21,595 nt of DNA, from positions 1-21,595 of the IMG/VR virus record IMGVR_UViG_3300031658_000162; one strand, 5' to 3'. The position numbers and the translations under genes are program-made. Positions 7,701 through 13,271 of this stretch are shown piece by piece (position 1 is the stretch's first letter; each line of letters opens with the position of its first letter). Below the pieces are notes generated by a model. That model worked only from the letters and a program-made list of their open reading frames with translations. It had not been told where the DNA came from and did no database searches. The DNA is from a virus.

Positions 7701-7771
7701 TTCAATGTAACCATTATACTCTTTTGAGGGTCAAATACAAGACCTAAAATGTCAATGTAATCAACGACTTA
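7701..7771 (-). promoter_or_regulatory. Early promoter module A (sigma70-like)
   Basis: The minus strand has TTGTAT (7735-7740), a 16-bp spacer and TATAAT (7713-7718), about 65 nt upstream of the start at 7647. It is the most diverged of nine repeat modules; the dyad over the -35 is reduced. Confidence 0.75.
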
Positions 7772-7866
7772 CGATGTGGGCATTAATGCCCTTATGGGGT
7801 TTCTGATGTTGGTGTGGGTCTGGGTAGGATGTGGGGTACTGTGGTCTTGTAGGGCATCACTGCCCC
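7772..7866. other. Intergenic G-rich stretch with palindrome and hairpin
   Basis: This is the upstream part of the 209-nt gap between 7647 and 7857. It contains a perfect 14-bp palindrome (GGGCATTAATGCCC, 7778-7791) and a GGGCA-TCAC-TGCCC stem-loop (7852-7865) overlapping the stop codon of the next gene. The second could slow or terminate minus-strand transcription, but no U-run follows. A 21-codon ORF starting in TGATG is present but not convincing. Confidence 0.4.
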
Positions 7867-8096
7867 CCGATCATAGCATGAATGTTAACGAACATCGGGA
7901 GTAGTTGAAGGAATATCAATCCACCCAGTAGCAGATAAGTTGTGCGTTCGAGTTTTCTAACCCTATGCTCTACCTCATTGATCTGGTTTATTATAGATTT
8001 CAGCGCGGCATTGGTTTGGTCGCCTTTAGTTTTTAACACCGCTATCTCTACATTGAGTCGAGAATATCCCTGTTCTACTTTATCGTTATCTGTCAT
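7857..8096 (-). CDS. Tail-anchored coiled-coil protein, XhlA-like (copy 1)
   Basis: The product has 79 residues: a heptad-rich coiled coil (about residues 8-52, with VEHRVRKLE at the end) and one C-terminal transmembrane segment (YLLLGGLIFLQLLPMFVNI). The architecture matches the XhlA family of phage lysis-associated membrane proteins, although that assignment is by shape and not motif identity. It is homologous to the next gene upstream (8110-8295): both share VE-RV-K-E---Y...QxLP...N around the membrane entry. The two genes are 13 nt apart. A holin-accessory or membrane-scaffold role is plausible. Confidence 0.7.
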   Translation of the reverse strand: MTDNDKVEQGYSRLNVEIAVLKTKGDQTNAALKSIINQINEVEHRVRKLERTTYLLLGGLIFLQLLPMFVNIHAMIGGQ

Positions 8097-8109
8097 GGAA
8101 ATTTAAATC

Positions 8110-8295
8110 CTAGTTTGTTAGTACGGGAAGAAATTGAATAAGCACTAAAACGATAATAAAAAAATAAACAGACTTTTCGATTTTCATAACTCTATTCTCG
8201 ACTCTGCCTATATGGTATCTCAAATTTTGAAGAGTCGCATCCATGTCATCTTCATTTACCCTCTTAGTCTTTCTCCTATCTCGTCCCCTATTCAT
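8110..8295 (-). CDS. Tail-anchored coiled-coil protein, XhlA-like (copy 2)
   Basis: The product has 61 residues: a basic N-terminus (MNRGRDRRKTKR), a short coiled coil (LQNLRYHIGRVENRVMKIEKS) and a C-terminal membrane segment (YFFIIVLVLIQFLPVLTN). It aligns with the downstream 79-residue protein across the coil-membrane junction, so the pair looks like an ancient tandem duplication. The N-terminus would face the cytoplasm by the positive-inside rule. It is the first gene after a TATAAATA late motif at 8333-8340, which fits a lysis-time membrane function. Confidence 0.7.
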   Translation of the reverse strand: MNRGRDRRKTKRVNEDDMDATLQNLRYHIGRVENRVMKIEKSVYFFIIVLVLIQFLPVLTN

Positions 8296-8331
8296 CCTTG
8301 AAACACTCGACTATTATTATTATTCTACAGA

Positions 8332-8631
8332 TTATTTATATTTTTTTTCATCTCCAATCATCATTTTTCTAACTTTTATTAAGTGATCTACATAGTTTAA
8401 ATTCAATGGGTCAAGGTTAAATGCGTCATGCATGAGGGAAAGGTCAACCTGACATTCTTCTACCGTATCCCCTATTGCTGCTATCGCTGCCACACTGTAG
8501 AGGGTTACGCGACCTTCGTCATCGTAATAGACTTCGTGTATACTGTAGCATGTGTCCTCTGACCCAGGACGATGTGCTACTCTATAGTTCCAACTCACAT
8601 CGTTACTCCAGTCTGCCTTGCTCTTCTGCAT
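8332..8631 (-). CDS. Conserved-looking phage protein (99 aa), unknown function
   Basis: The product has 99 residues and no recognisable enzymatic motif. An N-terminal beta-rich half (WNYRVAHRP, YSIHEVYYDDEGRVTLYSVAA) is followed by a helical segment (TVEECQVDLSLMHDAFN) and DPLNLNYVD. The pattern is that of a small alpha/beta domain. It overlaps the upstream nuclease gene by 29 nt, so the two are likely cotranslated. Its stop region contains the late-promoter motif of the next unit. Confidence 0.68.
   Translation of the reverse strand: MQKSKADWSNDVSWNYRVAHRPGSEDTCYSIHEVYYDDEGRVTLYSVAAIAAIGDTVEECQVDLSLMHDAFNLDPLNLNYVDHLIKVRKMMIGDEKKYK
8333..8340 (-). promoter_or_regulatory. T4-type late promoter (TATAAATA)
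   Basis: The minus strand reads TATAAATA, overlapping the last codons of the 99-aa gene and lying 38 nt upstream of the ATG at 8295. The position fits a late promoter for the two tail-anchored proteins. Confidence 0.5.
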
Positions 8632-9280
8632 ACAATTTCCTCAACTCCATGAACCCTTCAATCCAGTTATCACGATGTTCAACGAATACCTGAGTTCCTT
8701 CTGGATGTGTGATAATAGTAACCAACTGGTCAACTGGTATCTTTGTTCTTTCCTCAAACATAACTGCATATGCAGACTCTTGCTTGAAGTAATTATTTAT
8801 AAACTTTCGCGGTTTCTCCTTTGATGAGGTCTTCCAATCAATGATAGAAAGTCTACCATCAAACTCTGCAACAAGGTCAACCGTTCCTGCAACTTCAAGA
8901 TGATGAGAGAACAACTGTCCTTCCACCATCCTAACATTATTTATACGCGCATCCGCAACATCTCGCAGACCAGCAAACAATGCTTTAACATTAGGCATCA
9001 TTTTCGTTTGCTCTTCACCAAGGATGTGTCGTTCAATCATTTCGTGAACATCGTTACCCTTAGAGAGTGCCTGTGTGGAGACCCTGTTTGCCTCCACTTC
9101 ACCGACACGCTTACGCCACCTATCTAGTCCTTTCTTACTGGAAGGGTCAGCAGACAGCACTGTGGTGACCGAGGGATAGGGTTTGCCACCTGTTCCTGAG
9201 TAGTGCCGTTTGCCTTCGATCATGATCTGTTCTAGTGCTGGGATGTCAGTTATTAAATCTAAATTATACTTCTTTGTCAT
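8603..9280 (-). CDS. PD-(D/E)xK exonuclease, RecB/Cas4-like (copy 2)
   Basis: The product has 225 residues. The active-site order is clear: GNDVHEMIE (75-83), E120, VAGTVDLVAEF (D135), IIDWKTSSKEK (D148, K150) and KQESAYAVMF (Q167, Y171). The N-terminal YPSVTTVLS and WRKRVGEVEAN blocks are typical of phage exonucleases of this class. It likely processes DNA ends in phage recombination or host DNA breakdown. It differs from the copy at 6737-7366 in nearly every non-catalytic position, so the two may have distinct jobs. The start is 1 nt from the upstream stop. Confidence 0.87.
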   Translation of the reverse strand: MTKKYNLDLITDIPALEQIMIEGKRHYSGTGGKPYPSVTTVLSADPSSKKGLDRWRKRVGEVEANRVSTQALSKGNDVHEMIERHILGEEQTKMMPNVKALFAGLRDVADARINNVRMVEGQLFSHHLEVAGTVDLVAEFDGRLSIIDWKTSSKEKPRKFINNYFKQESAYAVMFEERTKIPVDQLVTIITHPEGTQVFVEHRDNWIEGFMELRKLYAEEQGRLE

Positions 9281-9281
9281 T

Positions 9282-9599
9282 CTATCTCCGCATCCTAGCT
9301 ATTTCTAGGATGTCTTCTTTATTTAGTATTGGCACAGCGTTGCTCTTATGAAGAACGCTAATACCCTTGATAAGAGTTCCTGTGTATTTCTTGACTGGTG
9401 GACCGACACATGCTCCTTTGCTCTGGTCTGAGTCAACAGACCTGTACTGGGATGTATCGCCACGCACTGGTCTAACTGGTGCGTCTGCCATCGTTTTGAA
9501 CTCTTGGGACGGATGCTTTTGAAATCGCTCACCCCCAAGAATCTTTTTCTTCTTTACCTTGCGACCATTGAAGTCGTGTGATGTTGAATAATATTTCAT
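9282..9599 (-). CDS. Conserved phage protein with HKSNAVP motif
   Basis: The product has 105 residues and is basic at the N-terminus (RKVKKKKILGGERFQKHPS). The C-terminal block (YTGTLIKGISVLHKSNAVPILN and EIARMRR) is, from memory, a signature shared by small proteins of T4-like marine phages; no function is known to me. The middle is low-complexity and probably disordered. The ATG overlaps the stop of the alarmone-hydrolase-like gene (9599), and the next gene starts 1 nt after its stop, so it is in one transcript with both. Confidence 0.75.
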   Translation of the reverse strand: MKYYSTSHDFNGRKVKKKKILGGERFQKHPSQEFKTMADAPVRPVRGDTSQYRSVDSDQSKGACVGPPVKKYTGTLIKGISVLHKSNAVPILNKEDILEIARMRR

Positions 9600-10090
9600 T
9601 AAACTCCCTCACCAAACATTGCATGCATCAAGTCATCTCGTTCTTTGCTGTAAACTTTATAAAACTGTGGGTCATTCATTTCTATTGACTCAGTGTTGTG
9701 CTTTAGGTCAAACCTCTTTACCAGTTTAACCAATAACGGAGCATTAGAAAGTCTGCTCCTTGTTATCGCTTTTCTGGTTTTTCGGTTACCAACATATGCT
9801 GGAGGGTCTGTCATAAACCAAACACCAGCAGCAACTTCTGGACTAAACTTTTCTTCTATATCTTCCTGAGTAAGTTTAGTGTCTTCCACAGTATCGTGAA
9901 GAACTGCTATGGTCATCGCAGTCAATATTTCGTCTTCACTGAATGAACCATCGTTCTCCATATATTCTTCGACAAGATCAGAAACTTCGACTGGATGATT
10001 AAAATATGGTTCACCAGTAAACTTTCTTTCTTGCCCTTCGTGTGCTGCCATCGCTACTACTAGTGCGTGACTTAGTTCTTCGTAATACAT
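9599..10090 (-). CDS. HD-domain small alarmone hydrolase-like protein (MESH1/SpoT-type)
   Basis: The product has 163 residues. It matches the HD_4 domain of (p)ppGpp hydrolases: AHEGQERKFTGEPYFNHPVEV (H32), AVLHDTVEDT (H65-D66, E69-D70) and VKRFDLKHNT (D128, N132), all catalytic positions present. It lacks the synthetase, TGS and ACT parts of RelA/SpoT, so it is the length of a stand-alone hydrolase. The likely role is removing host (p)ppGpp or a related nucleotide during infection, keeping transcription and translation running. It is the first gene after early promoter module B. A different pyrophosphohydrolase substrate cannot be excluded. Confidence 0.82.
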   Translation of the reverse strand: MYYEELSHALVVAMAAHEGQERKFTGEPYFNHPVEVSDLVEEYMENDGSFSEDEILTAMTIAVLHDTVEDTKLTQEDIEEKFSPEVAAGVWFMTDPPAYVGNRKTRKAITRSRLSNAPLLVKLVKRFDLKHNTESIEMNDPQFYKVYSKERDDLMHAMFGEGV

Positions 10091-10104
10091 AGGTTATCCT
10101 TTAT

Positions 10105-10166
10105 TTGATGAACCATTATACCCTATCTGGGGTCAAATGCAACCCCCAAAACTTCAATGAAATTAA
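10105..10166 (-). promoter_or_regulatory. Early promoter module B with dyad
   Basis: TTGCAT (10137-10142), 16-bp spacer, TATAAT (10115-10120), driving the HD hydrolase gene. The dyad GGGGT-N8-ACCCC spans 10129-10146 and covers the -35. The upstream end overlaps the TAA of the 39-residue gene. Confidence 0.88.
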
Positions 10167-10282
10167 GGGATTGCGATACTGTGTCTTTGGATTGAGTCTG
10201 GTTCAATCTCACCGCCCACCCCGCACCAAATAGTCACACTTAGTGGAATTAGTATCGCGATTATTATTACAAGTTTATTCAC
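10163..10282 (-). CDS. 39-residue single-span membrane microprotein
   Basis: This is a short ORF with a GTG start overlapping the DNA ligase stop as GTGA, the junction type used elsewhere in this phage. The product begins VNKLVIIIAILIPLSVTIW, one hydrophobic span, followed by CGVGGEIEPDSIQRHSIAIP. The Cys just after the span could suggest a lipoprotein, but it is not in a canonical lipobox. It ends with TAA exactly at the boundary of promoter module B. The overlap and the clean membrane-peptide composition support coding; the function is unknown. Confidence 0.6.
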   Translation of the reverse strand: MNKLVIIIAILIPLSVTIWCGVGGEIEPDSIQRHSIAIP

Positions 10283-11382
10283 AGTTCCACTTTCCACTGC
10301 AATGCTATTGGTAGTTGTGGTATGCCATCCTTGGAGTAATTATGGTACTTTACTGTCAAGATGTTGCCGATACATTCATCACGGTGTTTCCACTCCAGTG
10401 CTTTCTCATGCATGTTCCCTGCTGCTGTGACATTGAATGTCGCACCAGACTCGGTCTCGCATATCCAGACAGGAACACGATATGTCTTGTGATTGTCTGC
10501 GCGGATGCGCGGGGTTCCTTCCTCGTATCCTATGACTTTGAACTCTGCGTCATGAAACTCTTTGACCTTGAGTAGTTTGCGTGACCGCTTATCAACCTGA
10601 TAACCATCGCTGCCAAATCGCAACATGGTTCCTTCGTAACCTTCTTCGCGCCAATCTGCATGGTGTTCCATTAGTTCTTCCATGTTGTCGATAGCGTATG
10701 TTGGATTGGCAACAATCTTTGGATGGAACGGAAAACATCCTTCCTCAAATTCATCAGTCCTATCTAAGAAAGAAGCATGCTCGTCAACAACATCATAGAT
10801 ATGATATTCAATATCAAGTGCCGCTTCTGGATTCTTCTTCGCTCCCTTGATAAGACTTGATACTTCTTGTAGAGTTTTACCATGCAGATATAACTCACCG
10901 TCAAGATGTAGATGCTGTAAGGAAGAAGATTCTATTGCCTCAATTATATGTGGTAGGTCGATAACTTTACCAGACCTAGAATATAAAACACCATCAAGAA
11001 ATAATGCACGATGCCCATCCAACTTTGGTTGACAGAGTGCCGTATCCCAATCGATAGTTTCTGGTTTGACTTTATCAAGTGATGCGGCAAGCATAGGTTT
11101 AGGTAAACCCAATGCGTTAGTCGATGTGACCTCTGCTGCCTTGATGCTATCAACATACCCCTTGTCAATTTTCAACCGTGACTTAGATTCCAGTTCAAGA
11201 ACCGCTTGCTCTTCGGGTGTAGTCTCATTAGACTTACCGATGTTTTTACCAGTCGCAGTGTGTTGACTTGTAACTGCTTTGCCACCTATGACTGTTGCAC
11301 TGCGAGAGAAAACAATATCTCCCTCCGTCCAACCTTCCCAGATGCCGACTCGACCGTTGTGATTTTTGTATAATGTAATCAT
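10279..11382 (-). CDS. ATP-dependent DNA ligase with WGR-like N-terminal domain
   Basis: The product has 367 residues with the start at 11382 (MITLYKNHNG, AAGGGA 5 nt upstream). An in-frame ATG at 11418 would overlap the previous gene and looks spurious. Residues 1-80 resemble a WGR domain (GRVGIWEGW, GKNIGKSNETTPEEQA). The catalytic core shows every adenylation motif: I QPKLDG (K120), Ia RSGK (136-139), III DGELYLHG (161-168), IIIa YHIYDVV (193-199), IV EGTMLR (250-255) and V LLKVKEF (270-276). A C-terminal OB-fold-like segment follows. It seals nicks during phage replication and recombination. It is cotranscribed with the 69- and 64-residue genes from module C. Confidence 0.93.
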   Translation of the reverse strand: MITLYKNHNGRVGIWEGWTEGDIVFSRSATVIGGKAVTSQHTATGKNIGKSNETTPEEQAVLELESKSRLKIDKGYVDSIKAAEVTSTNALGLPKPMLAASLDKVKPETIDWDTALCQPKLDGHRALFLDGVLYSRSGKVIDLPHIIEAIESSSLQHLHLDGELYLHGKTLQEVSSLIKGAKKNPEAALDIEYHIYDVVDEHASFLDRTDEFEEGCFPFHPKIVANPTYAIDNMEELMEHHADWREEGYEGTMLRFGSDGYQVDKRSRKLLKVKEFHDAEFKVIGYEEGTPRIRADNHKTYRVPVWICETESGATFNVTAAGNMHEKALEWKHRDECIGNILTVKYHNYSKDGIPQLPIALQWKVEL

Positions 11383-11383
11383 A

Positions 11384-11593
11384 TTATCCCTTTGGATAAA
11401 TTGCGAATGTGGTTGCATGTTCTACGAGACAAGTTGCCTGACCTCGAACACCGGGTCGCCTTGGACCGCGATACTTTAATCTGCAACCAGAATATGCGAG
11501 TGCGCGAATGACAATGTTATCGCGGTATCTCATTGGGATGCCTTTGTAAATTGAAGATTCACTTTCTGGTGAAATGTAATCAAAAATATTCAT
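11384..11593 (-). CDS. Small basic conserved phage protein (RYRGPRR motif)
   Basis: I chose the ATG at 11593 (MNIFDYISPES), preceded by GAGGTGG at good spacing. The longer reading to 11671 overlaps the upstream gene. The product has 69 residues. The C-terminal block LKYRGPRRPGVRG, then TCLVEHATTFAIYP is, from memory, recurrent in small T4-like phage proteins. It is basic and Gly/Arg-rich, so nucleic-acid binding is possible. It ends 1 nt before the DNA ligase start, so the two are likely translated together. Confidence 0.75.
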   Translation of the reverse strand: MNIFDYISPESESSIYKGIPMRYRDNIVIRALAYSGCRLKYRGPRRPGVRGQATCLVEHATTFAIYPKG

Positions 11594-11594
11594 T

Positions 11595-11789
11595 TTATGC
11601 CACCTCTGCTTGGAGATTTTTGAAGTCAGTTGCGACATAGTTAAATGCCTCTTGCAATTCTGCATTTTCACTTTTCAGATTTGCGACTTGATCCATCAAC
11701 CTTGCGATTTCTCCATCCTTGGTGATGATGCGTTGATTCTGGACATCCATTGTGTCCTTCATAATTTTCTGGATTAGTTCATTGTTCAT
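11595..11789 (-). CDS. Short coiled-coil protein
   Basis: I chose the ATG at 11789 because the longer reading from 11813 would start only a few nt after the predicted transcription start of promoter module C. AGAGAG lies upstream. The product has 64 residues. It is predicted to be nearly all helical, with heptads (IARLMDQVANLKSENAELQEAFNYV), so it is likely an oligomeric coiled coil. It is first in the operon that includes DNA ligase. The function is unknown. Confidence 0.7.
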   Translation of the reverse strand: MNNELIQKIMKDTMDVQNQRIITKDGEIARLMDQVANLKSENAELQEAFNYVATDFKNLQAEVA

Positions 11790-11813
11790 AATAAAGTTCT
11801 CTCTGTTTCTCAA

Positions 11814-11883
11814 TTCTTACAACTATTATACCCTATCTGGGTTCAAATGCAACCCCTAAAACTTCAATGAAATCAGTGGGTTA
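11814..11883 (-). promoter_or_regulatory. Early promoter module C with dyad
   Basis: TTGCAT (11847-11852), 16-bp spacer, TATAAT (11825-11830). The dyad is GGGGT-N8-AACCC, slightly imperfect. It drives 11595-11789, the RYRGPRR gene and DNA ligase. The upstream end coincides with the stop of 11881-12060. Confidence 0.88.
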
Positions 11884-12060
11884 GCGCACTTCCTCAACCA
11901 TGATGCTGAAACTGTCGTATCTTGGATACCATTCGCCTTGGATCAACTCGCCATCCTTACTTTCCTCAATACGCAGTTCCGCCTTCTCGCGAGTGCTGAA
12001 CACTCCAACAATTTCAGAACCTTCGTAATCCCAGTTACCATGTACGATGTATACTTTCAT
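11881..12060 (-). CDS. Small protein resembling DUF7336-type domains
   Basis: I chose the ATG at 12060 (MKVYIVHGNWDYEG); a longer reading from 12183 overlaps most of the upstream gene. The product has 59 residues in a compact beta-alpha-beta layout: strand MKVYIVHG, loop with WDYEG, strand IVGVFST, helix REKAELRIEES, strand FSIMVEEV. This layout (GVFSTREKAE) is like the DUF7336 family of phage and bacterial proteins, a resemblance from memory. The 5-nt gap to the upstream gene indicates one transcript from module D. Confidence 0.7.
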   Translation of the reverse strand: MKVYIVHGNWDYEGSEIVGVFSTREKAELRIEESKDGELIQGEWYPRYDSFSIMVEEVR

Positions 12061-12065
12061 TTTCT

Positions 12066-12260
12066 TTACGCCTTGCTCGCGTCTAACAATTCTCTCATCG
12101 GGAACTGTCCTATTTCCTGGAAGTCGCGAGAGACACCCTCTGGAGAATTGGCAACCCACTCGCGTACCATATCTGCGAGACAATCCGCAGGGAAATGCCC
12201 CACCATTACATCATTTTCCAGCAGGACTACGATTCTTTTGCTATCAGATTCTTTGTTCAT
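12066..12260 (-). CDS. Hypothetical early protein (64 aa)
   Basis: The product has 64 residues and I do not recognise it. It begins with a charged segment (MNKESDSKR), then a beta strand (IVVLLEND), then helices (CLADMVREWVANS, MRELLDASKA). It is first after module D and shares with 12348-12599 an almost identical purine-rich leader directly before the ATG. Confidence 0.68.
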   Translation of the reverse strand: MNKESDSKRIVVLLENDVMVGHFPADCLADMVREWVANSPEGVSRDFQEIGQFPMRELLDASKA

Positions 12261-12350
12261 TTTCTTTCTCTCTTTCTCAATTCTTACAACTATTATACCT
12301 TATCTGGGTTCAAATGCAACCCCAAGAACTTCAATGATATCAATGACTTA
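12261..12350 (-). promoter_or_regulatory. Early promoter module D with dyad
   Basis: TTGCAT (12314-12319), 16-bp spacer, TATAAT (12292-12297), with the dyad over the -35. The leader GAGAAAGAGAGAAAGAAA up to the ATG at 12260 is the same as in module E. The upstream edge is the stop of 12348-12599. Confidence 0.88.
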
Positions 12351-12599
12351 TCCCCAAGGGTCAGAGATGACAATGACTCGGTTAGGTTCTATCAGAGCAG
12401 CAGCAGCATACAATGCATCCTTGACCATCTGTCGGTCAACTCCGTCTTCGCCTTGTGGTATGTTTTCTTTAAAGCATCGCGCAGAAAGTTGAAGGTTGAC
12501 ATCCCATTGAACCCAATCCCAATTCACTAAACCGTTTTGGATGTTCGCTGGAACTGCTGCTAACTCCTGTGCTAATTCTAATAACTGTGCTGCTTTCAT
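12348..12599 (-). CDS. Hypothetical early protein (83 aa)
   Basis: The product has 83 residues and is not recognised. The N-terminal helix is Ala/Leu-rich (AAQLLELAQELAAV), followed by a Trp-rich strand region (VNWDWVQWDVNLQLSA) and an Ala-rich helix (VKDALYAAAALIE). It is a single-gene unit between module E and module D, so it is probably expressed early and alone. Confidence 0.7.
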   Translation of the reverse strand: MKAAQLLELAQELAAVPANIQNGLVNWDWVQWDVNLQLSARCFKENIPQGEDGVDRQMVKDALYAAAALIEPNRVIVISDPWG

Positions 12600-12690
12600 T
12601 TTCTTTCTCTCTTTCTCTAATTGATGTAACCATTATACCGTATCTGGGGTCAAATGCAACCCCAGAAACTTCAATGAAATCAATAACTTA
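12600..12690 (-). promoter_or_regulatory. Early promoter module E with dyad
   Basis: TTGCAT (12654-12659), 16-bp spacer, TATAAT (12632-12637), perfect GGGGT-N8-ACCCC dyad, upstream CATTGA-rich segment. It lies directly downstream of an intrinsic terminator and drives 12348-12599. Confidence 0.9.
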
Positions 12691-12696
12691 CAGGCA

Positions 12697-12725
12697 TAAA
12701 AAAAGTCCTTTGGAATCAAGGACTT
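12697..12725 (-). terminator. Intrinsic terminator
   Basis: On the minus strand an 8-bp stem AAGTCCTT / AAGGACTT (12718-12725 and 12703-12710) with a 7-nt loop is followed by a run of T (12698-12704). It ends the operon whose last gene stops at 12761. The same stem occurs at 20396-20421. Confidence 0.88.
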
Positions 12726-12730
12726 AGAGA

Positions 12731-12763
12731 ATGGTATGCATAGTTAAACCACGCCACCGCTCA
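12731..12763 (-). repeat. 3'-end hairpin repeat, copy 1
   Basis: Begins at the TGA of 12761-13066 and reads GCGGTGGCG then GGTTTAACTATGCATACC on the minus strand, between stop codon and terminator. The GGT...ACC arms can pair. Related copies lie at 17702-17734 and 20424-20455. Confidence 0.6.
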
Positions 12764-13066
12764 CTCGGTATGCTCGTCATCGTGTACGTGCAATGCGATA
12801 ATGCCGTAGTGCAAGACCTTCAACAAATCCTTGCGGTTCCATCCGTCTTTCTTTCCGTATCGCTGGGAATATTTCATTATGTTCCCGATGCAGAATCCAG
12901 TTCCGTGTCCACCATCAATAATAAATTCTGTGGACTGGATTTTATCTTGCGCGTAGTGTTCGCCATAGGTCGCATCGATGTACTTGGTCAACTCTTCAAT
13001 TAATTTATCTTCACTGTAACGATAATCTATTTCAGTTGTTTTTTTAATAATCTTCTCCTTCAACAT
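12761..13066 (-). CDS. DUF3310-like phage protein
   Basis: I place the start at the ATG at 13066 (MLKEKIIKK), 101 residues; the longer reading from 13141 lies inside the upstream gene. The conserved core resembles DUF3310 (often labelled nucleotide-kinase-like, function unproven): an IIDGGHGTGFCIGNIMKYSQRYGKK segment (Gly-Asn-x-x-KY-x-x-R-x-x-x-K) followed by a DLLKVLHYGIIAL helix. The start is odd: a strong AAGGAG lies downstream of the ATG, 6 nt before an in-frame ATT, so a non-canonical start at about 13051 is conceivable. It overlaps the ribbon-helix-helix gene by 23 nt and ends the operon at a terminator. Confidence 0.75.
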   Translation of the reverse strand: MLKEKIIKKTTEIDYRYSEDKLIEELTKYIDATYGEHYAQDKIQSTEFIIDGGHGTGFCIGNIMKYSQRYGKKDGWNRKDLLKVLHYGIIALHVHDDEHTE

Positions 13067-13271
13067 ATTGTGTCCGTATTGAGTCAAGTGGGTCTTTTGA
13101 TTTTGCGTTCTTCCTTCGTCCTTCTTCGGGAGTATCCTCACTCCCGTCTAACAGTCTATCGATGTATCCGTTTAGTAACGCACCCATAGAGATATTGTGC
13201 TGACTTGCATACCGCTTAAACTGCAAATGCTTGTCGGGTGTTATCCTGATATTGAATAATTTAGTTGTCAT
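13044..13271 (-). CDS. Ribbon-helix-helix DNA-binding protein
   Basis: The product has 75 residues. The first 43 have the Arc/MetJ/CopG layout: strand KLFNIRIT (ribbon, with alternating contact residues), helix PDKHLQFKRYASQHN, turn, helix SMGALLNGYIDRLLDG. Such proteins dimerise and bind short operator dyads, often their own. The C-terminal tail is charged and probably flexible. It is the only obvious transcription-factor-like protein in the window, so it is a candidate for binding the GGGGT-N8-ACCCC dyads of the early promoters; this link is inference. It overlaps the gene upstream by 4 nt (ATGA). Confidence 0.8.
   Translation of the reverse strand: MTTKLFNIRITPDKHLQFKRYASQHNISMGALLNGYIDRLLDGSEDTPEEGRRKNAKSKDPLDSIRTQYVEGEDY

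Noticed and set aside
7785-7856. 21-codon ORF in TGATG overlap after the 79-aa gene
   Set aside because: Proline/threonine-rich and low in information; the G-rich gap explains it as well as coding does.
11384-11671. Long reading of the RYRGPRR gene, and likewise long readings at 11418, 11813, 12183, 13141, 16630, 16974, 18049 and 20893
   Set aside because: Each would overlap an upstream gene or the promoter's own -10 region, while a downstream start has better context.
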